Shown: piece by piece, positions 35,602 through 44,046 of the stretch
Position numbering within the stretch: position 1 is the first letter of the stretch
Layout of the letters: each line of letters opens with the position of its first letter
Assembly (NCBI GenBank): GCA_021324775.1
Contig: JAJPIM010000044.1
Span: 62,001 to 126,000 of the forward strand
Origin: Gemmatimonadota bacterium
GTDB taxonomy: Bacteria; Gemmatimonadota; Gemmatimonadetes; Gemmatimonadales; Gemmatimonadaceae
Reading direction: 5' to 3'
DNA length: 64,000 nucleotides
The notes under the pieces: generated by a model
The model's database searches: none
What the model saw: only the letters and a program-made list of their open reading frames with translations
Told to the model about the DNA's origin: nothing
Program-made: the position numbers and the translations under genes

Positions 35602-36381
35602 TCAGATCCCGCCGTACCACTCGTAACCCTGATCGCTCCAGTACCCGCCGTTCCTGACGGGCATGAACTCGATCCGGGTCAGATACTTGGTATTCTTGTA
35701 CCCAAGTTTGATCGGCGAGTGGATTCGCGCCGGACCGCCGTGCGCCGCGCCAAGGAACGCGCCGTCCATCCCGTAGGCGACGAGGGTCTGGGGATGCATG
35801 GCACTCTCGATGTCCCAGCTCTCATGATATCCGTCGTCGAACGACTGGAAATCGGCGTATCGCGCCGCCGGGTCCACACCCACGACCGCGGCGAGGTCGC
35901 GAAGCCGCACCCCGGTCCACGATGCGATCGCCTGCCACCCTTCCACGCAGTAGTGGTTGATGCGCTGGGTGACCGACGGCATGCGCTGCAGGTCGGCCAG
36001 TGAAAGCCGCATCGGCCGCGCGACCATGCCGCTCACCTCGAGCATCCACGGGCCGTTGGCCGTGGGGTCCCAGACCGGAACCGACGGCGCGATGAAATAC
36101 GCGGGGAATGCATTCCCGGCATCCAGCGCATGCCTGCCCGCGACATCCATCGACCTGTGACGGAACAGCGCCCGCTCCACGACTTCGTTCTTCCGCTCGG
36201 CGTACATCAGAATGCGCTGTGCGCTCTTCGGTCCGTAGCTCCCGCACGCCGCGAGGAGCGCCGCACCGGCCCCCCCGCCGGCCGCAAGCAGGAAGCGGCG
36301 CCTGCCGATCGCGCTCGCGTCACCCGATCCGGCGACCCCGGCGGGTGGCATGGACTCCTCTGTCATGATCGGCTTGCTCAC
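35602..36381 (-). CDS. Tat-exported molybdopterin sulfite-oxidase-type protein (MsrP/YedY-like)
   Basis: 259 residues. A twin-arginine signal (RRRFLLAAGG, residues 27-36) is followed by LLAAC (Cys46), so the protein may also be lipid-anchored. The mature domain is of the sulfite-oxidase molybdopterin fold: GPWMLEVSGMVARPMRLSLADL, the molybdenum-ligating cysteine in HYCVEGW (Cys145), and GGPARIHSPIKLGYKNTKYL. YedY/MsrP reduces periplasmic methionine sulfoxides with electrons from a membrane cytochrome b. Here the gene overlaps by four bases a cytochrome b gene and follows msrB, which supports the same role, though other substrates of this fold cannot be excluded. Confidence 0.88.
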   Translation of the reverse strand: MSKPIMTEESMPPAGVAGSGDASAIGRRRFLLAAGGGAGAALLAACGSYGPKSAQRILMYAERKNEVVERALFRHRSMDVAGRHALDAGNAFPAYFIAPSVPVWDPTANGPWMLEVSGMVARPMRLSLADLQRMPSVTQRINHYCVEGWQAIASWTGVRLRDLAAVVGVDPAARYADFQSFDDGYHESWDIESAMHPQTLVAYGMDGAFLGAAHGGPARIHSPIKLGYKNTKYLTRIEFMPVRNGGYWSDQGYEWYGGI

Positions 36382-37211
36382 GGTTCGGTTGGCGATGCGG
36401 GAGTCGGGGCAGACACGTGCGCTTCTGGCGCGTCAGCCACAGCCGGACGTGGCGCCCACCGCGGCAGCAGGTGATAGAACGGCCGGCCGTTCCGCCGCTC
36501 GGGCGCGAACCGCTCGTTGTAGCGGCCGGTAATCATCGACGGGAGAACGTACGGATCGACGGCAAACACCATGAACACGTGTCCGGCCGCCAATCCGAGC
36601 AGCGCCACCATCCCGATGAAATGCCAGTAGCGAGCCCACACGTAGCCGCCGAACAGCGTGGTGAGCGGCGCGAGTTCGACCGGCTTCCAGATCGCGATGC
36701 CGGACAGCACGATGAGCACGGCGATCCACGGCATGGCGAAATACGCACCCTTCTGGAGTGCGTTGTACTTCCCTTGCAATGGATGCTCGCGCCGGATGAA
36801 CAGGTAAAACCGCACCATCTGCACGACATCGCGGATGTCGCCACGCCGCGGGACGAGGTCGCGCCACTCGCCGCGCAGATAGACGTACGCGAGATACACG
36901 AAGCCGTTGGCCACGAGCACCCACATCATCGCGAAATGCCAGTGGCGGGCGCCGCCCAGCCACCCGCCGAAGGTGAGCCAGTCAGGGATGGCCCGCCCCT
37001 CGAACGGGTAGCAGCAGAACGTCTCTCCCCTCCGGTGAAACGCGGGATACGCATTGAAGATCCGCAGCCCCGATCCGGCCATTACGAGGATGGCCACGAC
37101 CGCGACCCAGTGGGTCACACGCACGATCGGCGCGTGCCGGTTCCGCTCGATCCGCGGAGGCGGCAGCTCCTCCTCCCCATCGTGTGCCTGAGGGATCGGC
37201 TCGTCCGGCAT
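36378..37211 (-). CDS. Membrane cytochrome b (b561-like), partner of the MsrP-like protein
   Basis: 277 residues from the ATG at 37211 (MPDEPIPQAHDGEEE). Four or five membrane helices carry the paired histidines expected for two b hemes: RVTHWVAVVAI, GARHWHFAMMWV, RYWHFIGMVALLGLAAGHVF. A Pro/Ala-rich C-terminal tail follows. It would pass electrons from the quinone pool to the periplasmic molybdoenzyme. This is not the usual YedZ/MsrQ (ferric-reductase-like) partner but a b561/formate-dehydrogenase-gamma type of cytochrome. Stop and downstream start overlap as ATGA (36378-36381); MsrB lies 40 bp upstream. Confidence 0.88.
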   Translation of the reverse strand: MPDEPIPQAHDGEEELPPPRIERNRHAPIVRVTHWVAVVAILVMAGSGLRIFNAYPAFHRRGETFCCYPFEGRAIPDWLTFGGWLGGARHWHFAMMWVLVANGFVYLAYVYLRGEWRDLVPRRGDIRDVVQMVRFYLFIRREHPLQGKYNALQKGAYFAMPWIAVLIVLSGIAIWKPVELAPLTTLFGGYVWARYWHFIGMVALLGLAAGHVFMVFAVDPYVLPSMITGRYNERFAPERRNGRPFYHLLPRWAPRPAVADAPEAHVSAPTPASPTEP

Positions 37212-37251
37212 CGTCACCCGCGCTCGATCAGTGGTCAACGCCCGAGGTGCC

Positions 37252-37992
37252 TCACCGCGCCGCCGTCGCGCTCGATACCGCGCCCGACGACGTATTCGGT
37301 GTTGTGTTGGGTCCTGCAGTGGGTGTCGTCCCCGCAACGCCAGCCGACGTGAACAGCGGCAGGTACTGGCCGTACCCCTCGGATTCGAGCTTGTCGACGG
37401 GGACGAAGCGCAGGGCCGCCGAGTTCATGCAGTAGCGGAGCCCGGTGGGCGCAGGACCATCGTCGAAGACATGGCCCAGGTGGGAGTCGGCATGCGCCGA
37501 CCGCACTTCGGTGCGCGACATCAGCAGTCCCCGGTCGGTTCGCGTGGTGATGTTGGCCTGGTCGATCGGCTTGGTGAAACTGGGCCAGCCGGTCCCCGAT
37601 TCGAACTTGTCCAGTGAGCTGAACAGCGGCTCGCCGGAGACGACGTCGACGTAGATCCCGGGAGCGTGATTGTCCCAGTACTCGTTCCGGAATGGCGGCT
37701 CGGTCCCCTCACGCTGCGTGACGGTGAACTGCGACGGGGTCAGCTGGTGCTCCAGCTCCTTCTCACCCGGCTTCCGGTAATTGCTGAAATCCATGGTGCC
37801 TCCTGTTCGCGGAACGGCAGCCGGCTGCGCCGGGCGCTCCGATATGATCACCGGCCGCGAGGCGGCCGACGTGACAGCGAGCTGAAGCGAGTATGTGGCC
37901 GCGGCGGCCACGATGACGGCCACGATGGTCGTTGCTGCCGCCGTTGCGCCAGGGCGGGCCCGCCGCTCCGCGTATTTCCTTGGTGATCTCAT
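37252..37992 (-). CDS. msrB: Membrane-anchored peptide-methionine (R)-S-oxide reductase
   Basis: 246 residues. One N-terminal membrane helix (about 17-43), then the MsrB domain: [55 protein letters not shown] and the catalytic [11 protein letters not shown] (Cys188). The two CxxC pairs that bind zinc in many MsrB proteins are absent, which is normal for one subgroup. The helix and the C-terminal Thr/Pro/Ser tail suggest a periplasmic, inner-membrane-tethered enzyme. First gene of a three-gene operon with the cytochrome b and the molybdoenzyme. Confidence 0.93.
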   Translation of the reverse strand: MRSPRKYAERRARPGATAAATTIVAVIVAAAATYSLQLAVTSAASRPVIISERPAQPAAVPRTGGTMDFSNYRKPGEKELEHQLTPSQFTVTQREGTEPPFRNEYWDNHAPGIYVDVVSGEPLFSSLDKFESGTGWPSFTKPIDQANITTRTDRGLLMSRTEVRSAHADSHLGHVFDDGPAPTGLRYCMNSAALRFVPVDKLESEGYGQYLPLFTSAGVAGTTPTAGPNTTPNTSSGAVSSATAAR

Positions 37993-38151
37993 ACACCCAC
38001 AACTATGTCAGGCCAGCCGGGTTGGTTCCCCCATTCGGAGCCCATCCGCCCCCGAAGGATCGGCCAGAGCCCGCGAGCCCGCAACCGCCCAATCGAAACC
38101 TGCGGGTGCGCTGCCCTCGTAGGGATGCCAGAACCCTCTGCGGAGTCCGCC

Positions 38152-38370
38152 ATGCTCGACGCACTGCTCCGTCTCTTTGCGCTACGCCCCCTCTTCACGG
38201 TGGCGATCCTGGGCATCCCGCTCCTGGTCATCATCGCCGTGGGACTGTTCACGATCGTTGCGCTCAAGCTCCTGGTGTTCGTGGTGCTGCCGATCGCCAT
38301 CATCGTCTGGATCGCGCGCCGCGTATTCTGGCGCGACAGATTCGATTGCCCGCCCGACGACTGGGCGTGA
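38152..38370 (+). CDS. Small membrane protein (72 residues)
   Basis: 72 residues from the ATG at 38152, chosen because CGGAG lies six bases upstream. Two hydrophobic segments (PLFTVAILGIPLLVIIAVGLF and LKLLVFVVLPIAIIVWIARRVFW) span most of the protein and are followed by a short acidic tail (CPPDDWA). No family is recognised. It is divergent from msrB. An in-frame ATG at 38125 exists but has no suitable ribosome site. Confidence 0.65.
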   Translation: MLDALLRLFALRPLFTVAILGIPLLVIIAVGLFTIVALKLLVFVVLPIAIIVWIARRVFWRDRFDCPPDDWA

Positions 38371-38445
38371 CGACCCAGCCAGAACCACGACGGAGAATCG
38401 AGACGGGAGATCGCACGCAGGAGCCGGGCGTCGCGCCCGATGTTC

Positions 38446-38524
38446 CGCGCAAGGGCTGACGGCGGCCGCCCGCGCGCAAGGGCTGGCGGCCGGCCCCACC
38501 CGCAAAGGCCGGCGGCCGCGCGCC
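38446..38524. repeat. Three imperfect ~27-bp tandem copies
   Basis: Three consecutive copies share the core CGCAAGGGCTGGCGGCCG with a few changes (starting near 38446, 38471 and 38500). They lie next to the composite palindromic element in the spacer between two convergent genes. Confidence 0.7.
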
Positions 38525-38540
38525 CATTCGTCGCTGGTAG

Positions 38541-38642
38541 GGGCCGGTCGCGACCGGCCCTGCTTGTCGCCCACCGGATGCCTGCGGAAAACGCAGCGGG
38601 GGCCGTTTGCGAACCGAAGGCCGCCCTGTGCGGGCAACCGCC
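38541..38642. repeat. Composite palindromic element, copy A
   Basis: Two parts. First, a perfect 20-bp palindrome GGGCCGGTCGCGACCGGCCC (38541-38560). Second, a ~40-bp module at 38601-38642 with the core TGCGAACCGAAGG followed by CGCCCTGTGCGGGCAAC. The second module recurs near 45993 and 52441. The element directly precedes the stop codon (on the opposite strand) of a convergent gene. Confidence 0.82.
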
Positions 38643-38646
38643 CAGC

Positions 38647-39090
38647 CTACTTGAGCCAGACCGTATTCTGAATCGACCCGCCGAGCTGGATCACATTGAC
38701 GATCAGCGAATCGTGCGACAGCACGAACGTGGACACGGTTTGCCCCACGCCCGGAATCGCTGACGTGAAGATCAGCGAGCCTGCGTCGATCCCGGCGACC
38801 GACGACGTGTCGAGCGCCACGTACGCGCCGCTGTCGGGTCCCAGGCCACTGTAGTTGCCGAATCCGCGCACGGAGTAGGTCGTCGCGGTCATCACCAGCG
38901 TCGCCCCGTCCGCGTGGTCGATGGCCGGCCCACCCGCAAACGATGACAGGTTGTACGCGCTCGAGAGATCGATGTCGTCGCCCTGGGCCGCGTCACCAGG
39001 GGTGGTCAGTCCCGTCGTGGTCGACGAATGGCATCCTGCCAGCGCCGACGTCAGAGCGAAAGCGACGACGGCGATTCGGGCCTTGAGCAT
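38647..39090 (-). CDS. Small lipoprotein, paralogue of the one at 34852-35316
   Basis: 147 residues from the ATG at 39090. Lipobox ALAGC (Cys20), a short polar linker with GDAAQGDDIDLSSAYNL, then the same domain pattern as its paralogue: ATLVMTATTYSVRGFGNY, LGPDSGAYVALDTSSVAG, VLSHDSLIVNV and a final VWLK. Conserved blocks occur in the same order and spacing, so the two genes arose by duplication. No named domain is recognised. The gene lies 14 bp downstream of the subtilase gene, so the pair is probably one transcript. Confidence 0.8.
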   Translation of the reverse strand: MLKARIAVVAFALTSALAGCHSSTTTGLTTPGDAAQGDDIDLSSAYNLSSFAGGPAIDHADGATLVMTATTYSVRGFGNYSGLGPDSGAYVALDTSSVAGIDAGSLIFTSAIPGVGQTVSTFVLSHDSLIVNVIQLGGSIQNTVWLK

Positions 39091-39104
39091 CAGGAACTCG
39101 CCGC

Positions 39105-40607
39105 CTACTGACAGCTCTTCGCCTTGACCGCGCTGAACACGTTGATGCGCCCGAATCCGTATTTCGGATCGGGACGCTTGCCGGTCACTTCCGTCGAGGA
39201 CGTCGCGATGCACGTCTCGAGCGCCTGTCCCACGACGCTGTTCGACTGCCCCTTCACCACGGCCGCCTCACCCGCCGCCATGGGCGACGCGAAGCTCGTC
39301 CCCGCACCGATCAGGTACACGGTGTCCGCCCCCGGACAGAGTGAGACGGTCGCCGAGCTGCACGCACCGATCACCAGGTCCGCCTGCCCGTCGGCCGTGT
39401 CCGAGGGAAGCGTGTCATCGACATTGCCACCAGGTGCGAACACGGCCACGCCATCATTTCCGAAGTTCGAATAGCTGGCGATGTCGTCGAAGTTCGCCTG
39501 AGCGATCGGGCCGGTCGCGCCGACACTCAGAACGTGATGCAATCCCGCCGGTGCGTTGAGGCTGTCCACGAAGCTGCCCGCCGCGTCCGTTGCGGTATTG
39601 AAGTTGACCGAGTCGTTGCCAGCCGCGGCCACCAGCAGGATGCCCCGCTGGAACGCGTAGTCCACCACACGCTGGAAGACGTCGATGAACGACATGTCGT
39701 CCGCGCTGGTCCGGTTGAAATACCCGCCGAGGCTCATGTTGATGACGTCGGCGTTGTTGTCCGTCGCGTAGAGGATCCCCTCGAGATTTGCGAAGAAGGA
39801 ACCCGATCCGTTGTCGTCCAGCACGCGGACCATCACGAGTTGCGCCTGCGGCGCGACGGCCGCGATGCCGATCGAGTTCGTGGCGATGAGCGACGAGACG
39901 AACGTGCCATGCGATACGACGTCGTGGCTGAACGGCAGCGGCTGCGACGACGTGTCGGTAGCGAACGCGAATGAGGTGCTGAGCGCGGTGTTGACCCGGC
40001 CCGCCAGATCGATGTGGGCGGTGTCGACGCCGGTGTCGAGAATGAACACTTTCTCGCCCGCGCCCTGCGACGTGATCTGCCACGCGGTGTCGGCCTGGAC
40101 CACGCTCATGTTCCACTGCGCCCCGAAGAACTTCGCGGTCCGCGGATCGGTCGCGCCCCGCGCCGTGAACGACCGCATGCGCACCCCGGACGGCCTGATG
40201 CTCCGGAGCTGCATCCTCGCGAACGACGGATCGGTCACCCGCATCCGGTGGACATCCGCGAGGACGGCCTGCACGCCGTTCCGCAGGCGCAGCTCGCCCG
40301 CCGACTTCGCCGAGAGCCCGGCGACGATCACGATGCCGGTCGGTACGTGCGAGAAGACGATCCGCCCGCCGTCCGCACGGATCTGCGCCGTGAGCGCCGA
40401 AGACGGCGCCTGCCCGGCCGGCAGTTCAATGAGGTATCGCGGGGCCGCGGGCAGCGCCGCCAATACGGCACGCGCGGGCGGCGGAGCAACTGGAGCCATG
40501 TCCGAGCAGCCCGCGAGGACGCCGGCGGAACCGGCGGCGGCGGTCAGAACGAGCCGGCGGCATGACTGCACCGCGCGCCAGCCGCGAATACCCCATAAGG
40601 TGATCAT
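39105..40607 (-). CDS. Subtilisin-like serine protease (S8), predicted lipoprotein
   Basis: 500 residues from the ATG at 40607. Lipobox VLAGC (Cys34), then a propeptide of the inhibitor-I9 type (about 55-125: RYLIELPAGQAPSSALTAQI). The catalytic domain has Asp191 (VFILDTGVDTAH), His233 (SHGTFVSSLIA), oxyanion Asn331 (AAAGNDSVNF) and Ser438 (GAGTSFASPMAAG). The triad is complete, so it should be an active protease outside the inner membrane. The ribosome site is weak, so the start is uncertain. It precedes the small lipoprotein and is divergent from another lipoprotein gene. Confidence 0.93.
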   Translation of the reverse strand: MITLWGIRGWRAVQSCRRLVLTAAAGSAGVLAGCSDMAPVAPPPARAVLAALPAAPRYLIELPAGQAPSSALTAQIRADGGRIVFSHVPTGIVIVAGLSAKSAGELRLRNGVQAVLADVHRMRVTDPSFARMQLRSIRPSGVRMRSFTARGATDPRTAKFFGAQWNMSVVQADTAWQITSQGAGEKVFILDTGVDTAHIDLAGRVNTALSTSFAFATDTSSQPLPFSHDVVSHGTFVSSLIATNSIGIAAVAPQAQLVMVRVLDDNGSGSFFANLEGILYATDNNADVINMSLGGYFNRTSADDMSFIDVFQRVVDYAFQRGILLVAAAGNDSVNFNTATDAAGSFVDSLNAPAGLHHVLSVGATGPIAQANFDDIASYSNFGNDGVAVFAPGGNVDDTLPSDTADGQADLVIGACSSATVSLCPGADTVYLIGAGTSFASPMAAGEAAVVKGQSNSVVGQALETCIATSSTEVTGKRPDPKYGFGRINVFSAVKAKSCQ

Positions 40608-40810
40608 ATAGTCGAAGCTGCGAGGGTGTACATGCGCCGTCAAGCCACTATTTCAAGTCAGACGGAGGCGTGGGGTGAGCGGTCACGTTTCGCGTGCCGC
40701 GACCTCGTCCTGACATGTCTTTCGCAGGTTCCACTCCCCAACAGCAGGTCCCCATGACATACTTGCCCGGGAAGTCACCGATCACGGACCCCGGTCGTCG
40801 AGAGTACTGA

Positions 40811-41548
40811 ATGCAAACTCGTCGTCTCGCCATTGTAACGACACTCGTGGTAGCGACACTCGCCGCTTGCCACAGTTCGTCCGCTCCGAAGCCGACCCCA
40901 TCGTCGATGGAGGCCGATCACTTCGACAGCCTCGCGGTCGAAGCATCAGCCGCGGGAGAGTTCGACCGGTACCGCCTCCTCACGTACCCGATCGCGTTCC
41001 TGGCGGAGAACGGCGTCCCGGCAACCATCTCGCTGAACGTCGATGGCGCACCACAGCAGTACAAGGCCGGCGTCCTTGAGCTGGTCGGCCAGACGGCTGG
41101 CCCCAACCCCGTTCCAGGCGACTCGATCTTCATCGAGTTCGCGTGGACAGGCGCCGATGTAACTCAGTTGGTCTATGCGCAGGTTCTCGTCCCGGACACA
41201 CTCGGCGACGTCGCGGACCTCGTCGACACCGCCGCCAATGCCTCGCTCGACTCGGTGACCGTCATCACGGCCGGCTCAGCGGGCGTCAGCGGCAAGTGCC
41301 GCACGTTCCCGCTGCCGGTCGTCAACGCCGCGGCGGAAGATCTCCTCAGCGGATCGACGTGCTCCTCGGGCAACATGACGGCCGCGTTCTCACTGTACTT
41401 CACGCCCACGACCGGCTTCCCGAATAGTGCGTTCATCCTGTCGAGCCAATCCCTCCCGGGCATTCGCCTCGTTCTCGCCCAGTCGAACGGGGGTCAGGAC
41501 CGTATCCGCGCGCTCAGGACCGGCCGCGCCCAAATGGTGCTCCACTGA
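40811..41548 (+). CDS. Uncharacterised lipoprotein
   Basis: 245 residues from the ATG at 40811. Lipobox TLAAC (Cys20) followed by HSSSAPKPTPSS. The mature region contains LTYPIAFLAENGVPATISLNVDG, DSIFIEFAWTGADVTQLVYAQVL and a Cys-containing segment GKCRTFPLP...STCSSG that could form a disulfide. I recognise no domain. It does not align by eye with the two small paralogous lipoproteins. It is divergent from the subtilase gene. Confidence 0.75.
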   Translation: MQTRRLAIVTTLVVATLAACHSSSAPKPTPSSMEADHFDSLAVEASAAGEFDRYRLLTYPIAFLAENGVPATISLNVDGAPQQYKAGVLELVGQTAGPNPVPGDSIFIEFAWTGADVTQLVYAQVLVPDTLGDVADLVDTAANASLDSVTVITAGSAGVSGKCRTFPLPVVNAAAEDLLSGSTCSSGNMTAAFSLYFTPTTGFPNSAFILSSQSLPGIRLVLAQSNGGQDRIRALRTGRAQMVLH

Positions 41549-41923
41549 CGCTTCGTCCCGGGCACTCTCCACGCCCGGGCCCCCCAAGGCCTCCGCGCCC
41601 TCACGGAGCCTTGCCGCACCGGGCAACCGCTTCCGCGAATGCCCAGCCAACATGCGGACTGCCCAGACCGTAACCGTAGTGGAAGCACGTCTACGGTCCA
41701 TGATAGATTCGGTTCGGACGCGCGGTGTCATGGACGGCTGGTTTTCGGACGGCCGGCGTGGACCACGACTGCAACTGGACGTGCAGGGAGCGGAGGCAGC
41801 ATCCCCGTGCGCGAATAGAGAGCGATCGCTCTGCACCACGCTGCGAGCAGTCCCGGTGGTAGCCGGACTGGCGCCCTGACCGCGCGCGCGGGCGTAACGC
41901 GCCACGGCGCGAGACGCCTCGGC
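41549..41923. other. Intergenic region before the histidine kinase
   Basis: No gene is supported in these 375 bp. An inverted repeat CCCGGGC (41557-41563) and GCCCGGG (41573-41579), 9 bp after the lipoprotein stop, is a probable terminator. The remainder should hold the histidine-kinase promoter, but no clear motif stands out. Confidence 0.5.
41557..41579 (+). terminator. Hairpin after the lipoprotein gene
   Basis: A perfect 7-bp stem CCCGGGC/GCCCGGG with a nine-base loop, 9 bp beyond the stop at 41548. It is followed by C residues, not T, so termination is only probable. Confidence 0.45.
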
Positions 41924-43486
41924 GTGGTCCTCGGCCCCGCCCTCGTCGTCGCACTCGTGGGCGCTGGCACGCTCTGGAACATCCGCGATGTCACGGATCG
42001 CGAGAATTGGATCCGCCATACGGACCGGGTCAAGCTGGTTGCGGCAGACCTCCTCGCGCAGCTCAGCATATCCCGGACGGCCATCAACAAGTTTCTCATC
42101 AGCGGCGACACGGCGGACATCTCGCAGTACCGCGCAGTAGCCGATTCCGCGACCAGCGACCTCGCCCTCCTGCGAACGCTTACCAGTGACAACCCACACC
42201 AGCACCCCCGCCTCGATGAGCTCGATCGCGTAGCGAGGGAGCGATTCGCGGACATCGACTCCACGATCGAGATCCGCAAGACTCGAGGCGAAGCCGCGGC
42301 CGCCGCGACGTCGCTCGCACCTGGCCGCGCACTCATGGATACCGCCCGCGGCGTCGGCGCCGCGCTGACGGCCGAGGAGGACCTGCTCCTCACCCGGCGC
42401 ACACCGGCGCTGAACCGCCGGCGCTCGATCACGGCGACCGTACTCGTCCTCGGCACCGCGATCGCTCTGCTGCTCGGCGTCCTCGTGAACACGTACCTGT
42501 TGCGGGCCGCCGCCCTCGCCGCGACGCAGAACGAACAACTCCGCAAACAGGCCCGAGAGCTCGAAGCCCAGAACGACCAACTGCAGGACCAGGCATCGGA
42601 GATGGAGAGCCAGGCCGACCAGATGCAGCGGCAGGCCGCCGAGCTCGAAGCCGCGAATACCGCGAAATCCGACTTCCTGACCAGCATGTCGCACGAGCTG
42701 CGTACTCCGCTCAACGCCATCAGCGGCTACGCCGACTTGCTCGATGCCGGCATCCGGGGACCGCTGCTGCCGCCCCAGCTCGAAGATATCCAGCGCATCC
42801 GGCGCGCGAGCGCCCACCTGCTCGCACTCATCAACGATGTCCTCAATGTCGCGCGCCTCGAAGCAGGCCACGTGGAGGTCGCGTCGAAGCCTGTGCTCGT
42901 CGAACCGCTCCTCATCGAAGCAGCCGCGATGCTCGAGCCGCAAGCCCGCGCCAAGGGGATCATCTTCGAGCGCGTGCGATGCGCTGCCGACTACACGGTC
43001 GCCGGGGACCGCGACCGCATCCTGCAGATTCTCCTCAACCTGCTGTCCAACGCAGTGAAGTTCACCGCCCAGGGAGGCCGCGTCACGCTCGTGTGCGAGG
43101 ACTCGCCACGCCACGACGACGGACGGATCTCCATCGCCGTCCGCGACACCGGCCGCGGTATCCCCGCCGATCAGATGGCGCGTGTCTTCGAACCGTTCGT
43201 GCAGGTCGGACGACGCCTCTCCGGTACCGACGAGGGCGCCGGCCTCGGACTCACGATCAGCCGTGATCTCGCCCGCGCGATGCACGGAGACCTCGTAGCC
43301 GAGAGTCGCGAAAGCGTAGGATCGTGCTTCACGCTCGTGCTGCCCTCTGCCGGTGGGGCGGGCATTCCCGGCCCGTCAAGGGGGGCCGGCAGCCCCCTCG
43401 GTGTCGCGCCGCCCCAGGATGGCGCCGCGGGCGCCGCTGGCCAGGAGGGCGTCCGCGTCGCGTACGCCGACACCGATAGCCGCTAG
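41924..43486 (+). CDS. Membrane sensor histidine kinase
   Basis: 520 residues counted from a GTG at 41924; no ATG is available and the frame is open upstream to a stop at 41816, so the true start may be slightly earlier. First helix VLGPALVVALVGAGTL, a ~140-residue helical extracytoplasmic domain (CHASE3-like), second helix ATVLVLGTAIALLLGVLV, and a strongly heptad coiled coil (LEAQNDQLQDQASEME). HisKA has SHELRTPLNAI with His257; the ATPase has LLNLLSNAVKFT, DTGRGIP and GAGLGLTISR. A Gly/Ala/Pro tail ends the protein. No response regulator is adjacent, so it is an orphan kinase. Confidence 0.92.
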   Translation: MVLGPALVVALVGAGTLWNIRDVTDRENWIRHTDRVKLVAADLLAQLSISRTAINKFLISGDTADISQYRAVADSATSDLALLRTLTSDNPHQHPRLDELDRVARERFADIDSTIEIRKTRGEAAAAATSLAPGRALMDTARGVGAALTAEEDLLLTRRTPALNRRRSITATVLVLGTAIALLLGVLVNTYLLRAAALAATQNEQLRKQARELEAQNDQLQDQASEMESQADQMQRQAAELEAANTAKSDFLTSMSHELRTPLNAISGYADLLDAGIRGPLLPPQLEDIQRIRRASAHLLALINDVLNVARLEAGHVEVASKPVLVEPLLIEAAAMLEPQARAKGIIFERVRCAADYTVAGDRDRILQILLNLLSNAVKFTAQGGRVTLVCEDSPRHDDGRISIAVRDTGRGIPADQMARVFEPFVQVGRRLSGTDEGAGLGLTISRDLARAMHGDLVAESRESVGSCFTLVLPSAGGAGIPGPSRGAGSPLGVAPPQDGAAGAAGQEGVRVAYADTDSR

Positions 43487-43548
43487 GACGCGACGCCTCC
43501 CCCAGACTCCGCCCTCGCGCACGACGCGCGACGAAGGCGCAATACGGT

Positions 43549-43902
43549 TCAGCTCCGCGCCGCACCCCACACAAGCCACACGAGCACCATGCCGAACGCG
43601 GGCACCGCGAGCACGCCGAACGCGGGGACCAGCGGCTGGACCGGAAGGTGCGCGACCGTGCGGGCGCGCACCAGCGGCACCCCTGCGCCGATCAGGATCA
43701 CACACCCCGCCGCGCACGCGAGAAGCGCGCGGTTCTCGGCGGCGCGCCACGGCGACGTCGCGGGGACGGACGGTATCGCGAAGGTCAGGATCGCGTCACA
43801 GATGGCGAGAACCGCCCACACACGCTCGAGCGTGGTGAGCATCCGCCACGGCGTGCGCAATGCCGAGACCGCGATCGCGATACCGACGAGGATGACTATC
43901 AC
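43549..43902 (-). CDS. Small hydrophobic membrane protein
   Basis: 117 residues with three to four hydrophobic segments (MIVILVGIAIAVSAL, LERVWAVLAICDAILTFAIP, LLACAAGCVILIGAGVPLV, AFGVLAVPAFGMVLVWLVWG). No family is recognised. Composition fits a genuine integral membrane protein better than an antisense artefact of the GC-rich strand, but the ribosome site is weak. It lies between the histidine kinase (convergent) and the beta-propeller gene (divergent). Confidence 0.5.
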   Translation of the reverse strand: MIVILVGIAIAVSALRTPWRMLTTLERVWAVLAICDAILTFAIPSVPATSPWRAAENRALLACAAGCVILIGAGVPLVRARTVAHLPVQPLVPAFGVLAVPAFGMVLVWLVWGAARS

Positions 43903-44046
43903 ATGGTGATGACGACCGAAACACGCGTCCGGTTCTGTCGCTATGTCCGGGTTTGCCGCCCGTCATCGCATCGCGTGTGCATCGGTTGTGCGTTTTCGCA
44001 CCGCGAACTAGCCAACCCTCCGCGGGGAGTTGCTGTCCAACGCACC

